This document shows, in pieces, positions 27,421 to 41,114 of a stretch of DNA of 46,220 bases. A program made the position numbers and the translations under genes. The DNA is from an uncultured Gammaproteobacteria bacterium. GTDB taxonomy: Bacteria; Pseudomonadota; Gammaproteobacteria; JAADHQ01. The stretch spans positions 1 through 46,220 of the forward strand of contig CAMYJD010000016.1 of the NCBI GenBank assembly GCA_947258655.1, written 5' to 3'. Position 1 is the stretch's first letter; the number at the start of each line of letters is the position of its first letter. Under the pieces are notes generated by a model. It was given only the letters and a program-made list of their open reading frames with translations, was not told the origin of the DNA and ran no database searches.

Positions 27421-27733
27421 CAACGTCGCTTCGCACGCCCATGTGCTCTCGCGACTATAATACCAATCCTTTGAAAATATGATCATCGGTCATAGTACCA
27501 ATCCTTGGCAAACATAAATAAGCGGTAAAAAAGCGCATTCGTGACAAAGTCGCTCCACACGTCCATGTGTTCTCGCGACTATAATACCAATCCTTTGAAA
27601 ATATGATCATCGGTGATAAGGCCATCCTTGGCAAAGTCGCTCCACACGTCCATGTGTTCTCGCGACATAAGGCCATCCTTGGCAAAGTCGCTCCACACGT
27701 CCATGTGTTCTCGCGACATAAGGCCATCCTTGG
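27421..27733 (-). repeat. Tandem repeat block with 51-base unit between folP and ftsH
   Basis: Two exact 51-base units lie at 27632-27682 and 27683-27733. The 34-base head of the unit (starting CAAAGTCGCTCCACACGTCC) also begins at 27545, and in a diverged form at about 27421. There it is followed by a longer tail with ATACCAATCCTTTGAAAATA. The core ACACGTCCATGTGT is a small inverted repeat. Because 51 is divisible by three, open frames run through the block, but they look like by-products. No spacers or cas genes are present, so it is not CRISPR. Confidence 0.9.
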
Positions 27734-27735
27734 CC

Positions 27736-27765
27736 AAAAAAAAGGCCGGCAGTCCCCTACCGGCC
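27736..27765 (-). terminator. Rho-independent terminator of ftsH
   Basis: On the minus strand GGCCGGTAG-GGGA-CTGCCGGCC (27744-27765) forms a nine-pair stem, including one G-T pair, with a four-base loop. It is followed by eight T (27736-27743). It lies 21 bases beyond the ftsH stop. Confidence 0.93.
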
Positions 27766-27786
27766 GTGTCTTCCTCATGTCAATGT

Positions 27787-29706
27787 CTAATGCTCTTTCG
27801 CAGCCCCGCCGATAGAAGGACCCTTATCCTTACTATCCTTGGACTCATCTGCCCTGGTGCCACCACTGCTTGTTGTGTCCGGCTCCTGCCAGTCTTCCGG
27901 TGGGCGCGGTGGTTTACGGTTCATCAGGTCTTTGATCTGATTCTGATCGATAGTCTCAAATTTCATCAATGCATCAGCCATCGCATGCAGGATATCCATG
28001 TTCTCGTTCAGGATCTTCTCGGAACGTTCATAGTTGGTATTGATGATCATGCGCACCTCTTCATCGATATCATGCGCGGTGCCATCGGAGATGTTCTTGT
28101 GTTGTGTCACTGAATGACCCAGGAACACTTCACCATCCTCTTCACCATAGGCCAGTGGTCCTAACTTGTCTGACAGGCCCCACTTGGTCACCATACTGCG
28201 GGCAATCTCGGTAGCGCGCTGGATATCGTTCTGCGCACCGGTGGTGACTAAGTCATCACCAAAGATAAGCTCCTCGGCAATACGGCCGCCAAACAGGCTG
28301 GATATCTGACTGTTCAAGCGCTGCTTGCTGTAGCTGTAGCGGTCTTCTTCGGGCAGAAACATCGTCACGCCCAGGGCCCTGCCGCGTGGGATGATCGTGA
28401 CCTTGTAGACCGGATCATGCGATGGCAGGTTTAGACCGACAATGGCATGACCCGCTTCATGATAGGCCGTCAATTTCTTTTCGTCCTCGCTCATGACCAT
28501 GGACTTGCGCTCGGCGCCCATCATGATCTTGTCCTTGGCAGCCTCGAAGTCGAGATGGTCGACCAGGCGTTTGTTCGCACGCGCCGCAAACAGCGCGGCC
28601 TCATTGACCAGGTTGGCCAGATCGGCACCGGAAAAACCGGGGGTACCGCGCGCAATCAGTTCCGGGCGTACATCATCGGCCAGCGGCACCTTGCGCATAT
28701 GCACTTTCAGTATCTGTTCGCGTCCTCTGACATCCGGCAATGGCACAACGACCTGACGGTCGAAACGGCCGGGACGTAATAGCGCCGGATCGAGTACATC
28801 GGGACGGTTGGTTGCGGCAATGACAATAACACCCTCGTTGCCTTCAAAACCATCCATCTCTACCAGCAACTGGTTCAGGGTCTGTTCGCGTTCATCGTGT
28901 CCACCACCCAGTCCGGCGCCACGGTGGCGACCGACGGCATCGATCTCATCGATGAAGATAATACAGGGTGCATGCTTCTTGGCCTGATCAAACATATCAC
29001 GCACACGTGATGCACCGACACCGACAAACATTTCGACAAAATCGGAACCCGAGATCGTAAAGAACGGCACCTTGGCCTCACCGGCGATGGCGCGGGCCAA
29101 CAATGTTTTACCCGTTCCAGGTGAACCGACCATCAGTACACCGCGTGGGATCTTGCCACCGAGCTTCTGGAACTTGCCCGGATCGCGCAGGAATTCGACC
29201 AGTTCGCCAACCTCTTCCTTGGCCTCTTCGACGCCGGCAACATCACTGAAGGTGATCTTGACCTGGTCTTCACTCAGCATTCTGGCCTTGCTTTTACCGA
29301 AGGACATCGCGCCACGGCCACCGCCGCCGCCCTGCATCTGACGCATGAAGAATATCCATACACCAATCAACAGCAGCATCGGGAACCAGGAAATAAAGAT
29401 TTGTGACCACAGCGATGGACGCTCGGGCGCACTGGCCTCGACATTGACATTGTGCTCGAACAGGTCCTTGTACAAGCCCTTTTCATCGCCGGCCGGATAA
29501 TAGGTCAGAAATTGCTGCCCGTTACTGAACTCGCCCTTGATGGCCCTGCCTGTCACCAGTACCTTTCTGACCTGGTCAGCGCGGACCTGTTCCAGAAACT
29601 GTGAATACGTCGGCTTCTGATAATTGCCGGTAGTAGGCCCAAACTGATTAAACACAGACATCAGGATGATTGCAATAACCACCCATAGAATAATGTTTTT
29701 TGCCAT
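27787..29706 (-). CDS. ftsH: ATP-dependent zinc metalloprotease FtsH
   Basis: FtsH is a membrane-anchored AAA+ protease that degrades misfolded membrane proteins and regulators. With start ATG 29706 ([19 protein letters not shown]) it has 639 aa. An in-frame TTG at 29715, seven bases after GAGGAA, is an alternative. Features are a first membrane helix (4-20), a periplasmic domain, a second helix (about 100-120, [20 protein letters not shown]), Walker [14 protein letters not shown], Walker [16 protein letters not shown], the SRH segment [20 protein letters not shown], the zinc site HEAGHAIVG and a polar C-terminal tail. It lies 72 bases after rlmE. Confidence 0.97.
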   Translation of the reverse strand: MAKNIILWVVIAIILMSVFNQFGPTTGNYQKPTYSQFLEQVRADQVRKVLVTGRAIKGEFSNGQQFLTYYPAGDEKGLYKDLFEHNVNVEASAPERPSLWSQIFISWFPMLLLIGVWIFFMRQMQGGGGGRGAMSFGKSKARMLSEDQVKITFSDVAGVEEAKEEVGELVEFLRDPGKFQKLGGKIPRGVLMVGSPGTGKTLLARAIAGEAKVPFFTISGSDFVEMFVGVGASRVRDMFDQAKKHAPCIIFIDEIDAVGRHRGAGLGGGHDEREQTLNQLLVEMDGFEGNEGVIVIAATNRPDVLDPALLRPGRFDRQVVVPLPDVRGREQILKVHMRKVPLADDVRPELIARGTPGFSGADLANLVNEAALFAARANKRLVDHLDFEAAKDKIMMGAERKSMVMSEDEKKLTAYHEAGHAIVGLNLPSHDPVYKVTIIPRGRALGVTMFLPEEDRYSYSKQRLNSQISSLFGGRIAEELIFGDDLVTTGAQNDIQRATEIARSMVTKWGLSDKLGPLAYGEEDGEVFLGHSVTQHKNISDGTAHDIDEEVRMIINTNYERSEKILNENMDILHAMADALMKFETIDQNQIKDLMNRKPPRPPEDWQEPDTTSSGGTRADESKDSKDKGPSIGGAAKEH

Positions 29707-29778
29707 GTCACTCAAAATTCAATTCCTCAAATCAATGCAGAATGCTTGTCATTCATAGACTTAACAACTGCAAACATA

Positions 29779-30399
29779 CTACAAATTATAGCCTCTGGCC
29801 AGAATATAAACTTCCCTGCTACGCGGGCGAGAAGCCTTTGGTTTTCTTACAATAATCTTGTGAAAATGCTCACGCAGGCTTTTTTCAAGTTCGGCATAAC
29901 CTTCTCCCTGAAACGCCTTGATCAATAAATCGCCATCTTTTTTCAGCACCTGACTGGCAAAATCCAGCGCCAGTTCGCACAAATACATCGCCCGTGGCTG
30001 ATCAACGGCACTCTGTCCACTTATATTGGGGGCCATATCCGAAATTACAAGGTCTACCGCCTGGCCATCGAGGCTGTGCAGCAATTGATCAAGCACCTCC
30101 TGCTCGCGGAAATCACCCTGAATCAGTTCGACACCGTCCATTGGCTCGATCGGCAGGATATCCAGACCGATAATACGCCCTTCAGGACCGAGTTTTTTGC
30201 GTGCATACTGACACCAGCCTCCAGGCGCGGCACCGAGATCGACGACGACCATGCCTGGCTTGAGCAAGTGGTCCTTGTTCTGGATCTCCTCGAGTTTGAA
30301 CACGGCACGAGAGCGATACCCCATTTTCTGTGCGCGGCGCACATACTCATCATCAAAATGCTCCTTCATCCAGCGTTGGCTGCTCTTGCTACGTTTCAT
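29779..30399 (-). CDS. rlmE: 23S rRNA 2'-O-ribose U2552 methyltransferase
   Basis: RlmE (FtsJ/RrmJ) methylates U2552 in the peptidyl-transferase region of 23S rRNA late in 50S assembly, using SAM. The 206-residue Rossmann protein has the K-D-K-E type set expected for the family: Lys in RAVFKLEEI, the SAM motif [17 protein letters not shown], Asp in [11 protein letters not shown], Lys in [11 protein letters not shown] and Glu in [10 protein letters not shown]. It starts inside the end of the small membrane protein gene (11-base overlap) and precedes ftsH, the usual order. Confidence 0.97.
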   Translation of the reverse strand: MKRSKSSQRWMKEHFDDEYVRRAQKMGYRSRAVFKLEEIQNKDHLLKPGMVVVDLGAAPGGWCQYARKKLGPEGRIIGLDILPIEPMDGVELIQGDFREQEVLDQLLHSLDGQAVDLVISDMAPNISGQSAVDQPRAMYLCELALDFASQVLKKDGDLLIKAFQGEGYAELEKSLREHFHKIIVRKPKASRPRSREVYILARGYNL

Positions 30400-30685
30400 C
30401 TGCGTCCCGCTCCCCCTGTCCCTGACAGGCTTGCACTACCCGACGCACCCTGATCATCAGCCACAGCATCGCCACCAGGCCATAGGTACCCAGCCAGATA
30501 AACTGTTCGAGTGGATCCCGAATCAGTGCGAAGACCAGCACAATGACAATAACGGCCATAACCATGATAATGGCCAGATCGAGCTTGACCGTATTCAACG
30601 GACTCGCCGCAACTGTTAAATGGCCGCGCTTGCGTGTTAGACTTGCGTTGTCTTCAGTTGTGTCCTTGTGTTTATTGATAGCCAT
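30389..30685 (-). CDS. Small two-helix membrane protein of unknown function
   Basis: A 98-residue protein that I do not recognise. The first 35 residues are polar and basic; two hydrophobic segments follow at about 36-55 ([20 protein letters not shown]) and 63-78 ([16 protein letters not shown]). It ends in a basic and acidic tail, suggesting an inner-membrane hairpin. Its stop overlaps the rlmE start by 11 bases, so it is probably co-translated with rlmE. Its ATG (30685-30683) overlaps the divergent yhbY ATG (30684-30686) within CATG, and no clear ribosome-binding site is seen. The usual yhbY-rlmE pair has no such gene in E. coli. Confidence 0.65.
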   Translation of the reverse strand: MAINKHKDTTEDNASLTRKRGHLTVAASPLNTVKLDLAIIMVMAVIVIVLVFALIRDPLEQFIWLGTYGLVAMLWLMIRVRRVVQACQGQGERDADET

Positions 30686-30971
30686 GATTACCGAAAAACA
30701 GAAAAAATTCCTGCGTGCCCGTGCCCATCACCTGAAACCTGTTGTCAGTGCCGGTAATGCCGGTATGTCAGAAGGCGTACTGCGTGAAATCGATCTTGCC
30801 CTGGCACACCATGAATTGATCAAGGTCCGCGTCAGCGGTGTCGATCGCGATGAACTAAAAGCGTTGGCCGCATCGGTATGCGAGGACATGGATGCATCGC
30901 TGGTACAATTGATCGGCCATATTGTCATCATGTATCGTCCTGCCAAAAAGCCACGCATACAGCTTCCCTGA
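30684..30971 (+). CDS. yhbY: Ribosome assembly RNA-binding protein YhbY (CRM domain)
   Basis: YhbY is a small CRM-domain protein that binds pre-50S ribosomal particles. The 95-residue product starts [20 protein letters not shown] at ATG 30684, the family N-terminus. Upstream in-frame starts lie inside the opposite-strand gene and are not supported. The CRM GxxG-like loop is VVSAGNAGMSEGV; LIKVRVSG and IGHIVIMYRPAKKPRIQLP complete the fold. It is the only plus-strand gene between the nuo side and hrcA outside the island. Its promoter must lie within the rlmE-side membrane protein gene. Confidence 0.93.
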   Translation: MITEKQKKFLRARAHHLKPVVSAGNAGMSEGVLREIDLALAHHELIKVRVSGVDRDELKALAASVCEDMDASLVQLIGHIVIMYRPAKKPRIQLP

Positions 30972-30977
30972 CCTGCA

Positions 30978-31430
30978 TTATCTCTGCGCGTAACTGCCAG
31001 CGCGAATACCGAACAGTACCAGGACTAGCCCGAGAATACTGTTAACAAGATATAGTATCGACGACAAGCCATGCAGACGTGCAAATTGACTGGCGTTGTC
31101 GCTTCCCACAGGAATACCGGCCAGTTTCAGCTCCTGCATCATTGGCGCCAGGACAAACTGGCCGACCACGATGACAGCCACCATGATTACCAGTAGCCAC
31201 ATGCGCACGCCGTTTGCGCGGGTAAACACCAAGCCCAGAATCAGCGCCAGGCCGCAGGCCAGACCTATATAGCTGGTCACGGCAAACACCTGACCGGCGA
31301 CATTACCGGCCGTGGTACGATCCAGCATCTGGAACAGGATCGGGGCGACCACATAACCGGCGAACCACATACCGCCGACCCACAGGGTCAGTAATATCTT
31401 TTCGCCGTACGCGAGATAGCCGCTGTTCAA
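30978..31430 (-). CDS. DUF4149-type integral membrane protein
   Basis: A four-helix membrane protein of about 150 aa similar to the DUF4149 proteins found next to greA/yhbY in Pseudomonas-like genomes. Hydrophobic segments hold LLTLWVGGMWFAGYVVAPIL, the Ala/Gly-rich AVTSYIGLACGLALILGLVF, WLLVIMVAVIVVGQFVLAP and LYLVNSILGLVLVLFGI. The conserved element W.GG.W..GY..AP.LF is present. The open frame extends to 31526 inside greA, but that part reads as out-of-frame greA. I prefer the TTG at 31430 (MNSGYLAYGEKILL), 10 bases after the greA stop. Function is not established. Confidence 0.75.
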   Translation of the reverse strand: MNSGYLAYGEKILLTLWVGGMWFAGYVVAPILFQMLDRTTAGNVAGQVFAVTSYIGLACGLALILGLVFTRANGVRMWLLVIMVAVIVVGQFVLAPMMQELKLAGIPVGSDNASQFARLHGLSSILYLVNSILGLVLVLFGIRAGSYAQR

Positions 31431-31440
31431 ACTACCGGCC

Positions 31441-31913
31441 TTATTCGTGACGGACTTCGACGATTTCCAGTTCACGGTCACCGCCGGGGGTCTTGACCGT
31501 GACGACATCACCTTCCATCTTGCCAATCAAGGCACGCGCAATCGGAGAGCTGACCGAGATCTTGCCCTGCTTGATATCAGCCTCATCCTCGCCGACGATC
31601 TTGTAGGTCAGTTCCTCACCGCTATCTTCATCCGATAACAGCACTGTCACGCCAAAGATAACTTTGCCGGTGTGCGCAATCTCGGTGATATCGATAATCT
31701 GCGCATTCGACAACTTGCTTTCATAGTCTTTTGTCCGCGCCTCGATAAAACCCTGCTCCTCGCGCGCTGCGTGATACTCGGCATTTTCTTTCAGATCGCC
31801 GTGCTCGCGGGCCTCGGCAATTGCAGCGATAACGCGCGGCCTGTCTTCATTCTTAAGTTTCCTTAACTCTTCGCGCATGACATCCGCGCCCTGTTTGGTC
31901 AACGGGACCTTAC

Positions 31914-31917
<4 letters not shown>
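31441..31917 (-). CDS. greA: Transcription elongation factor GreA
   Basis: GreA rescues backtracked RNA polymerase by stimulating cleavage of the nascent transcript. The 158-residue protein has the N-terminal coiled coil with [20 protein letters not shown] (about 16-35) and the tip acidic pair within [20 protein letters not shown]. The C-terminal FKBP-like domain has [20 protein letters not shown] and [12 protein letters not shown]. Its ATG overlaps the carB stop in ATGA, so it is co-transcribed with carAB, an order known from Pseudomonas. Confidence 0.97.
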
Positions 31918-35135
<3,218 letters not shown>

Positions 35136-35208
35136 AATTCAAATTCTGTCGCTTGTGTGCAAATACGTATTAAAGGCTGTCTGTGGCCTGTACGGTTCAC
35201 GGCTCAGG

Positions 35209-36366
35209 TCAGCCCTGCGCCTGGTCGCGTCTGTTATTAATCAGATCAATAAAGTGATCGAACAACGGCGCTGCATCATGGGGGCCGGGACTGGCTTCAG
35301 GATGTCCCTGAAAACTGAAGGCTGGCACATCAGTGCGGTGCACGCCCTGTAATGAACCATCGAACAGGGAGCGATGCGTGGCCTGCAGGTTTTCCGGCAG
35401 ACTCTGTTCATCAACGGCAAAACCGTGGTTCTGGCTGGTGATCAAGACCTCGCCGCTTTGCAGGTCCTGGACCGGGTGGTTGGCGCCATGGTGACCGAAC
35501 TTCATTTTTTCCGTACGCGCGCCACTGGCCAGTGACAACAGCTGATGGCCGAGACAAATACCGAAGATCGGTATACCCGTGCCGGTCAATTCCTGAATTG
35601 CGTCAATCGCATATTCACAGGGTTCCGGATCACCCGGGCCGTTGGATAAAAAGATACCGTCGGGATTCAACGCCAGCACATCGGCAGCCGGCATTTGCGC
35701 CGGGACCACGGTGATCTGGCAGCCACGATCGACCAGCATGCGCAAAATATTTCGTTTGATACCATAATCATAGGCAACGACGCGATACGGTAATTTCTCG
35801 TCCAGCGGATGGGGTGCCTCGGGTAGGCCGCCATCCAGTGTCCAGCTACCCTGGGCCCATTCATACGGTACCGATGTCGTCACATTGCGAGCCAGATCCA
35901 TACCCTTCAGTCCCGGGAACTGACTGGCGGCATGTACAGCCGCGTCGGCATCGATTGCATCACCCGCCATGATACAGCCATTCTGTGCACCCTTTTCACG
36001 CAGAATACGGGTCAGGCGGCGCGTATCGATGTCGGCAATACCGACGACATTGTTCTCCTGCATATAGTCTTCAAGCGACTTTTCACTGCGCCAGTTACTG
36101 GCCAATAGCGGCACGTCGCGAACAACCAGACCGCTGGCAACGATGTGGGATGACTCTTCATCATCGTCATTGGTACCGACATTGCCGATATGCGGGTAGG
36201 TCAGCGTGACGATCTGCTTGCAGTAGGATGGATCCGTCAATATTTCCTGATAACCCGTCAACGCAGTGTTAAAAACCACTTCACCTGTTGTCTGGCCATC
36301 GATACCGATAGAAAGTCCATAAAACAGACTACCATCTTCAAGAGCTAACAGGGCTGGTTTACGCAA
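35209..36366 (-). CDS. carA: Carbamoyl-phosphate synthase small subunit
   Basis: CarA is the glutaminase subunit that supplies ammonia to CarB. I set the start at TTG 36366 ([20 protein letters not shown]). A strong GGAGG lies five bases upstream and the family N-terminus begins there; an upstream GTG at 36396 would add ten unconserved residues. This gives 385 aa. The class I amidotransferase domain shows the nucleophile in [32 protein letters not shown] and the catalytic His-Glu in [14 protein letters not shown] rare TTG start with strong SD may set expression. The second gene of the pair is carB. Confidence 0.94.
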   Translation of the reverse strand: MRKPALLALEDGSLFYGLSIGIDGQTTGEVVFNTALTGYQEILTDPSYCKQIVTLTYPHIGNVGTNDDDEESSHIVASGLVVRDVPLLASNWRSEKSLEDYMQENNVVGIADIDTRRLTRILREKGAQNGCIMAGDAIDADAAVHAASQFPGLKGMDLARNVTTSVPYEWAQGSWTLDGGLPEAPHPLDEKLPYRVVAYDYGIKRNILRMLVDRGCQITVVPAQMPAADVLALNPDGIFLSNGPGDPEPCEYAIDAIQELTGTGIPIFGICLGHQLLSLASGARTEKMKFGHHGANHPVQDLQSGEVLITSQNHGFAVDEQSLPENLQATHRSLFDGSLQGVHRTDVPAFSFQGHPEASPGPHDAAPLFDHFIDLINNRRDQAQG

Positions 36367-36400
36367 CGGAACCTCCAAAAAAACTGACACGCACAAAATA

Positions 36401-36425
36401 GGGAGGAACCTGTCCGGCGCCTCCC
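36401..36425 (-). promoter_or_regulatory. Hairpin in the carA leader
   Basis: GGGAGG (36401-36406) and CCTCCC (36420-36425) can pair around a 13-base loop, 35 bases upstream of the carA start. On the minus strand it is followed by TATTTTG. It could be a weak terminator of dapB or part of an attenuator of carA. The sequence does not decide this. Confidence 0.3.
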
Positions 36426-36611
36426 CGCTTCAACATTGGCCATCTCGCCAACGTGCAGGTGACTTATTTTACTGAAAACCCGTCCGCTTTTAAAGACTCA
36501 TGGCGCTTAAATTCATCAAACATCCACAAAACCGGTGACAAACCCCAGGATCGGACAGGTCGCGACAGTCAGGCTGCGGGCTACAGATTCAGACAGTGAT
36601 CAGGGCTTTTA

Positions 36612-37433
<822 letters not shown>

Positions 37434-37514
37434 TTATTGGTTAGCACTGAATCTTTTATAGTAACCCAGAATTGTAGTCGATAAAAAACTGCTAGGCAGT
37501 CATAAAGTTATTGT

Positions 37515-37645
37515 GTCATTGCGAGCGCAGCGCGGCAATCTTTTAAATAGAACCATGTGCTTGCAGGTTGCTTCGTCGTTACACTCGGCTTTGGCTCCAG
37601 GCGTCGCTCTAACACCTACTTCCGTGTAGGCGTCCTCGCAATGAC
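37515..37645. repeat. 131-base element with 11-base terminal inverted repeats in the dapB-dnaJ gap
   Basis: GTCATTGCGAG (37515-37525) is repeated as its complement CTCGCAATGAC (37635-37645). The left end continues CGCAGCGCGGCAATCTTTT, the hallmark of the dispersed repeat found also near 23300, 45741 and 45966. Size and perfect ends suggest a non-autonomous, MITE-like or paired-REP element. The rest of the 37416-37808 gap (393 bases) shows no gene. Confidence 0.8.
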
Positions 37646-37808
37646 ATAAAATTTCGATTTAATCAGAGCTTCCTGAATTATTATATATTTGGATACAGGT
37701 ACCAACAGATCACCACGGCGCATAAACACGACCGCTTATTTATTCCTCAATGGCATGGCCCTATGATCTCACGATGAAATAACAATTGAAATTGAACGGG
37801 AGACTTCG

Positions 37809-38954
37809 TTAGAACTTCACACCCTCGAAGAATTTCTTGACCCCATCCAGCCAACTGGTGGACCTGGGATTATGGCGATCCTGGCTCGCGCTCAGGGTCT
37901 GCTCGAATTCTGTCAATAACTCTTTTTGCCTGGCCGTCAGATTGACCGGTGTCTCGACTGCAACCCGGCACATCAGGTCGCCGACCGGGCCGCCGCGGAC
38001 CGGCTTGACACCCTTGCCGCGTAGCCTGAACAGCTTGCCGCTCTGTGTCTCCGCCGGCACCTTCAGCTTGACCTTGCCTTCCAGCGTCGGCACTTCGATC
38101 TCGCCACCCATTGCCGCGGCGACGAAACTGATCGGCATCTCGCAATACAGATTACTGTCTTCGCGGACAAAAATAGCATGCTCGCGCACATGGGTCTCGA
38201 CATACAGATCGCCGGGCGGGCCACCGAACTCGCCGGCTTCACCCTCGCCCGACAGGCGGATGCGATCACCGGTGTCGACACCCGGTGGCACCTTGACCGA
38301 TAGTGTCTTGGTTTCCTTTACCCTGCCCTGGCCATGACATTTGCCACACGGGTCCGTGATCATCTTGCCGGTACCGTGACAACGCGGACAGGTCTGCTGC
38401 ACCGAGAAGAACCCCTGCTGCATACGCACCTGGCCCTGACCGCCACAGGTAGTACAGCTGGTCGGCGTTGTGCCCTTCTTCGCGCCACTGCCACCACATT
38501 CATCGCATGCCGTCATGACCGGCACGCGTATCTTGACGGTCGTGCCGGCTACCGCCTCTTCGAGATCGAGATCGAGTTTATAGCGTAAATCGGCACCGCG
38601 ATAGGCGCGCTGCCCACCGCGACCACCACCGCCACCGCCAAAGATATCGCTGAACACATCACCGAAGATATCACTGAAGTTGCCGCCACCGCTAAAACCA
38701 CCGCCCCCGGGACCACCGCCCATGGAGGCATCGACACCGGCATGCCCAAACTGGTCATAGGCCGCACGTTTCTGCGCATCAGACAATATGTCATAGGCCT
38801 CTTTGGCTTCCTTGAACTTGTCTTCCGCCTCGGCATCGTCGGGATTACGATCCGGGTGATATTTCATTGCCATACGCTTGAATGCCTTTTTCAGATCGGC
38901 ATCACTGACATTTTTGGCAACTCCCAGAACTTCGTAATAATCTCGTTTTGACAT
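37809..38954 (-). CDS. dnaJ: Chaperone protein DnaJ
   Basis: DnaJ delivers substrates to DnaK and stimulates its ATPase. The start is ATG 38954 ([20 protein letters not shown]); a TTG three codons upstream is not needed. The 381-residue protein has the J domain with the HPD loop ([13 protein letters not shown]), a Gly/Phe-rich region ([20 protein letters not shown]), and four zinc-finger CxxCxGxG repeats ([32 protein letters not shown]), followed by the C-terminal substrate domain. It lies downstream of dnaK with a hairpin-rich gap. Confidence 0.97.
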   Translation of the reverse strand: MSKRDYYEVLGVAKNVSDADLKKAFKRMAMKYHPDRNPDDAEAEDKFKEAKEAYDILSDAQKRAAYDQFGHAGVDASMGGGPGGGGFSGGGNFSDIFGDVFSDIFGGGGGGRGGQRAYRGADLRYKLDLDLEEAVAGTTVKIRVPVMTACDECGGSGAKKGTTPTSCTTCGGQGQVRMQQGFFSVQQTCPRCHGTGKMITDPCGKCHGQGRVKETKTLSVKVPPGVDTGDRIRLSGEGEAGEFGGPPGDLYVETHVREHAIFVREDSNLYCEMPISFVAAAMGGEIEVPTLEGKVKLKVPAETQSGKLFRLRGKGVKPVRGGPVGDLMCRVAVETPVNLTARQKELLTEFEQTLSASQDRHNPRSTSWLDGVKKFFEGVKF

Positions 38955-39029
38955 ATCAATCAATCACTTTTTACCGGTTACTGGCCCATAAAAACAGGCC
39001 ATCGATATTCGTTTTTTTCATTTACCCTG

Positions 39030-39087
39030 ATACGCAGATGGCAGCTTGCAGAGGTTATCCGCAAACTGCCACTGTAGACCTGCGTAT
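39030..39087 (-). other. Large hairpin in the dnaK-dnaJ intergenic region
   Basis: On the minus strand TGGCAGTTTGC (39061-39071) pairs with GCAAGCTGCCA (39039-39049), with one G-T pair and an 11-base loop. An outer ATACGCAG/CTGCGTAT pair (39080-39087 with 39030-39037) extends it. No T-run follows, so it is not a classic terminator. It may be a processing or partial-attenuation element that lowers dnaJ relative to dnaK. Confidence 0.6.
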
Positions 39088-39096
39088 ACGCGGCGT

Positions 39097-41025
39097 TTAC
39101 TTGTCGTCTTTGACCTCTTCAAACTCGGCGTCGACAACATCATCGCTACTACTGCTGGCCTCGGCCTCACCGCTCTCGGCACCGCCCTGCGCCTGGTTGG
39201 CCTCGGCCTGTGCAGCATAGGCACGTTCAGTCAGCTTGCCGGACTTCTCACCGAGCACCTTGGTCTTGGCTTCGATGTCATCCTTGTCTTCACCCTTGAT
39301 CGCTTCCTGCAGGTCCTTGATGGCAGCCTCGATACCTTCCTTCTCACCGGCCTCAAGCTGGTCAGCATATTCAGTCAATGCCTTGTTGGTAGCATGGATC
39401 AGGTTATCAGCCTGGTTACGCACATCGACCAGCTCGTGGAACTTCTTGTCCTCGTCGGCATGGGCCTCGGCATCCTTGACCATACGTTCGACTTCTTCGT
39501 CTGACAGACCGCTGGAGGCCTTGATGACGATGGACTGTTCCTTGCCGCTGGCCTTGTCCTGTGCATGTACATTGAGGATACCATTGGCATCGATATCAAA
39601 CGTGACCTCGATCTGCGGCATACCGCGTGGCGCCGGCGGGATATCGCTCAGATCGAAACGACCCAGCGACTTATTGGCTGTCGCCTGTTCACGTTCACCC
39701 TGCAGTACATGAACCGTTACTGCAGTCTGGTTATCATCTGCCGTCGAGAACACCTGATTCGCCTTGGTCGGGATCGTCGTATTCTTGTCGATCAACTTGG
39801 TCATGACACCGCCCATCGTTTCGATACCCAGTGACAGCGGGGTTACGTCGAGCAACAGCACGTCCTTGACTTCACCACCCAGTACACCACCCTGGATCGC
39901 CGCACCAACGGCTACCGCCTCATCAGGATTCACATCCTTACGTGGCTCCTTGCCAAAGAAGTCCTGTACGGCTTCCTGCACCTTGGGCATACGAGTCTGA
40001 CCACCGACAAGGATGACATCATCGATTTCCGAGGCACTGACACCGGCATCGGACAGTGCCTGCTTACATGGATCCATGGAACGTTTAATCAGTTCTTCGA
40101 CCAGTGATTCCAGTTTGGCACGCGTGATCTTGATATTGAGATGCTTTGGACCCGACGCATCTGCGGTAATAAATGGCAGATTAACATCGGTCTGCTGGCT
40201 CGAAGACAGTTCGATCTTGGCCTTCTCCGCCGCCTCTTTCAGACGCTGCAGGGCCATCGGGTCGCTTTTCAAATCGATACCCTGGTCTTTCTTGAATTCG
40301 TCGACCAGATAGTCAATCAGGCGCTGGTCGAAATCCTCACCACCGAGGAAGGTATCACCATTGGTGGACAATACCTCGATCTGGTGTTCATCATCGATTT
40401 CGGCAATCTCGATAATGGAGATATCGAAGGTACCACCACCGAGGTCATATACGGCCAGCTTGCGGTCGCCTTCCTTCTTGTCCATACCAAAAGCCAGTGC
40501 GGCTGCGGTCGGCTCGTTGATAATACGTTTGACATCGAGACCGGCAATCTTGCCCGCATCCTTGGTCGCCTGACGTTGTGAGTCATTAAAGTAGGCCGGT
40601 ACCGTGATGACGGCTTCCGTTACCTCTTCACCGAGATAATCCTCAGCGGTCTTTTTCATTTTCTGCAGCACACGTGCAGAAACTTCCGGTGCAGCCATTT
40701 TCTTACCTGCAGCCTCGACCCATGCATCGCCATTTTCGGCCTTGATGATCTTGTACGGGACCAGGTCGATATCCTTCTGTACTTCCTTATCGGTGAACTT
40801 GCGTCCGATCAGACGCTTGACCGCATACAGGGTATTTTCCGGATTGGTGACCGCCTGGCGCTTGGCAGACTGGCCTACGATTACTTCATCATCACCGACA
40901 AAGGCGACGATAGACGGGGTGGTGCGATCACCTTCACTATTTTCGATAACCTTCGCAGAACCACCTTCCATGACAGCTACGCATGAATTGGTCGTACCGA
41001 GGTCGATGCCGATAATTTTTCCCAT
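39097..41025 (-). CDS. dnaK: Chaperone protein DnaK (Hsp70)
   Basis: DnaK is the ATP-dependent Hsp70 chaperone. The 642-residue protein is full length: [20 protein letters not shown] at the N-terminus, the phosphate motif [27 protein letters not shown], and a substrate-binding domain beginning near [20 protein letters not shown]. It ends with an acidic tail ([14 protein letters not shown]). It lies 89 bases after grpE, in the CIRCE-controlled hrcA-grpE-dnaK-dnaJ cluster. Confidence 0.98.
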   Translation of the reverse strand: MGKIIGIDLGTTNSCVAVMEGGSAKVIENSEGDRTTPSIVAFVGDDEVIVGQSAKRQAVTNPENTLYAVKRLIGRKFTDKEVQKDIDLVPYKIIKAENGDAWVEAAGKKMAAPEVSARVLQKMKKTAEDYLGEEVTEAVITVPAYFNDSQRQATKDAGKIAGLDVKRIINEPTAAALAFGMDKKEGDRKLAVYDLGGGTFDISIIEIAEIDDEHQIEVLSTNGDTFLGGEDFDQRLIDYLVDEFKKDQGIDLKSDPMALQRLKEAAEKAKIELSSSQQTDVNLPFITADASGPKHLNIKITRAKLESLVEELIKRSMDPCKQALSDAGVSASEIDDVILVGGQTRMPKVQEAVQDFFGKEPRKDVNPDEAVAVGAAIQGGVLGGEVKDVLLLDVTPLSLGIETMGGVMTKLIDKNTTIPTKANQVFSTADDNQTAVTVHVLQGEREQATANKSLGRFDLSDIPPAPRGMPQIEVTFDIDANGILNVHAQDKASGKEQSIVIKASSGLSDEEVERMVKDAEAHADEDKKFHELVDVRNQADNLIHATNKALTEYADQLEAGEKEGIEAAIKDLQEAIKGEDKDDIEAKTKVLGEKSGKLTERAYAAQAEANQAQGGAESGEAEASSSSDDVVDAEFEEVKDDK

Positions 41026-41114
41026 GATAAAATATCTCCAATATTCAGTTACTTGATAATTTTTTTCAGTTAATGTCTGTACTACGGCAAAAGATGGGGC
41101 TTTATTTGCTTATT

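Noticed and set aside
27421-27733. Possible CRISPR array
   Set aside because: Units are directly abutting without unique spacers and no cas genes are present.
27455-27778. 107-codon minus frame (and plus frames at 27603-28113) through the tandem repeat
   Set aside because: The frames exist only because the 51-base repeat unit is divisible by three; no family features, no ribosome-binding site, and they cross the ftsH terminator.
31431-31526. Extended N-terminus of the DUF4149 protein inside greA
   Set aside because: The extra 32 codons overlap greA out of frame and are basic and unconserved-looking; the TTG at 31430 right after the greA stop fits better.
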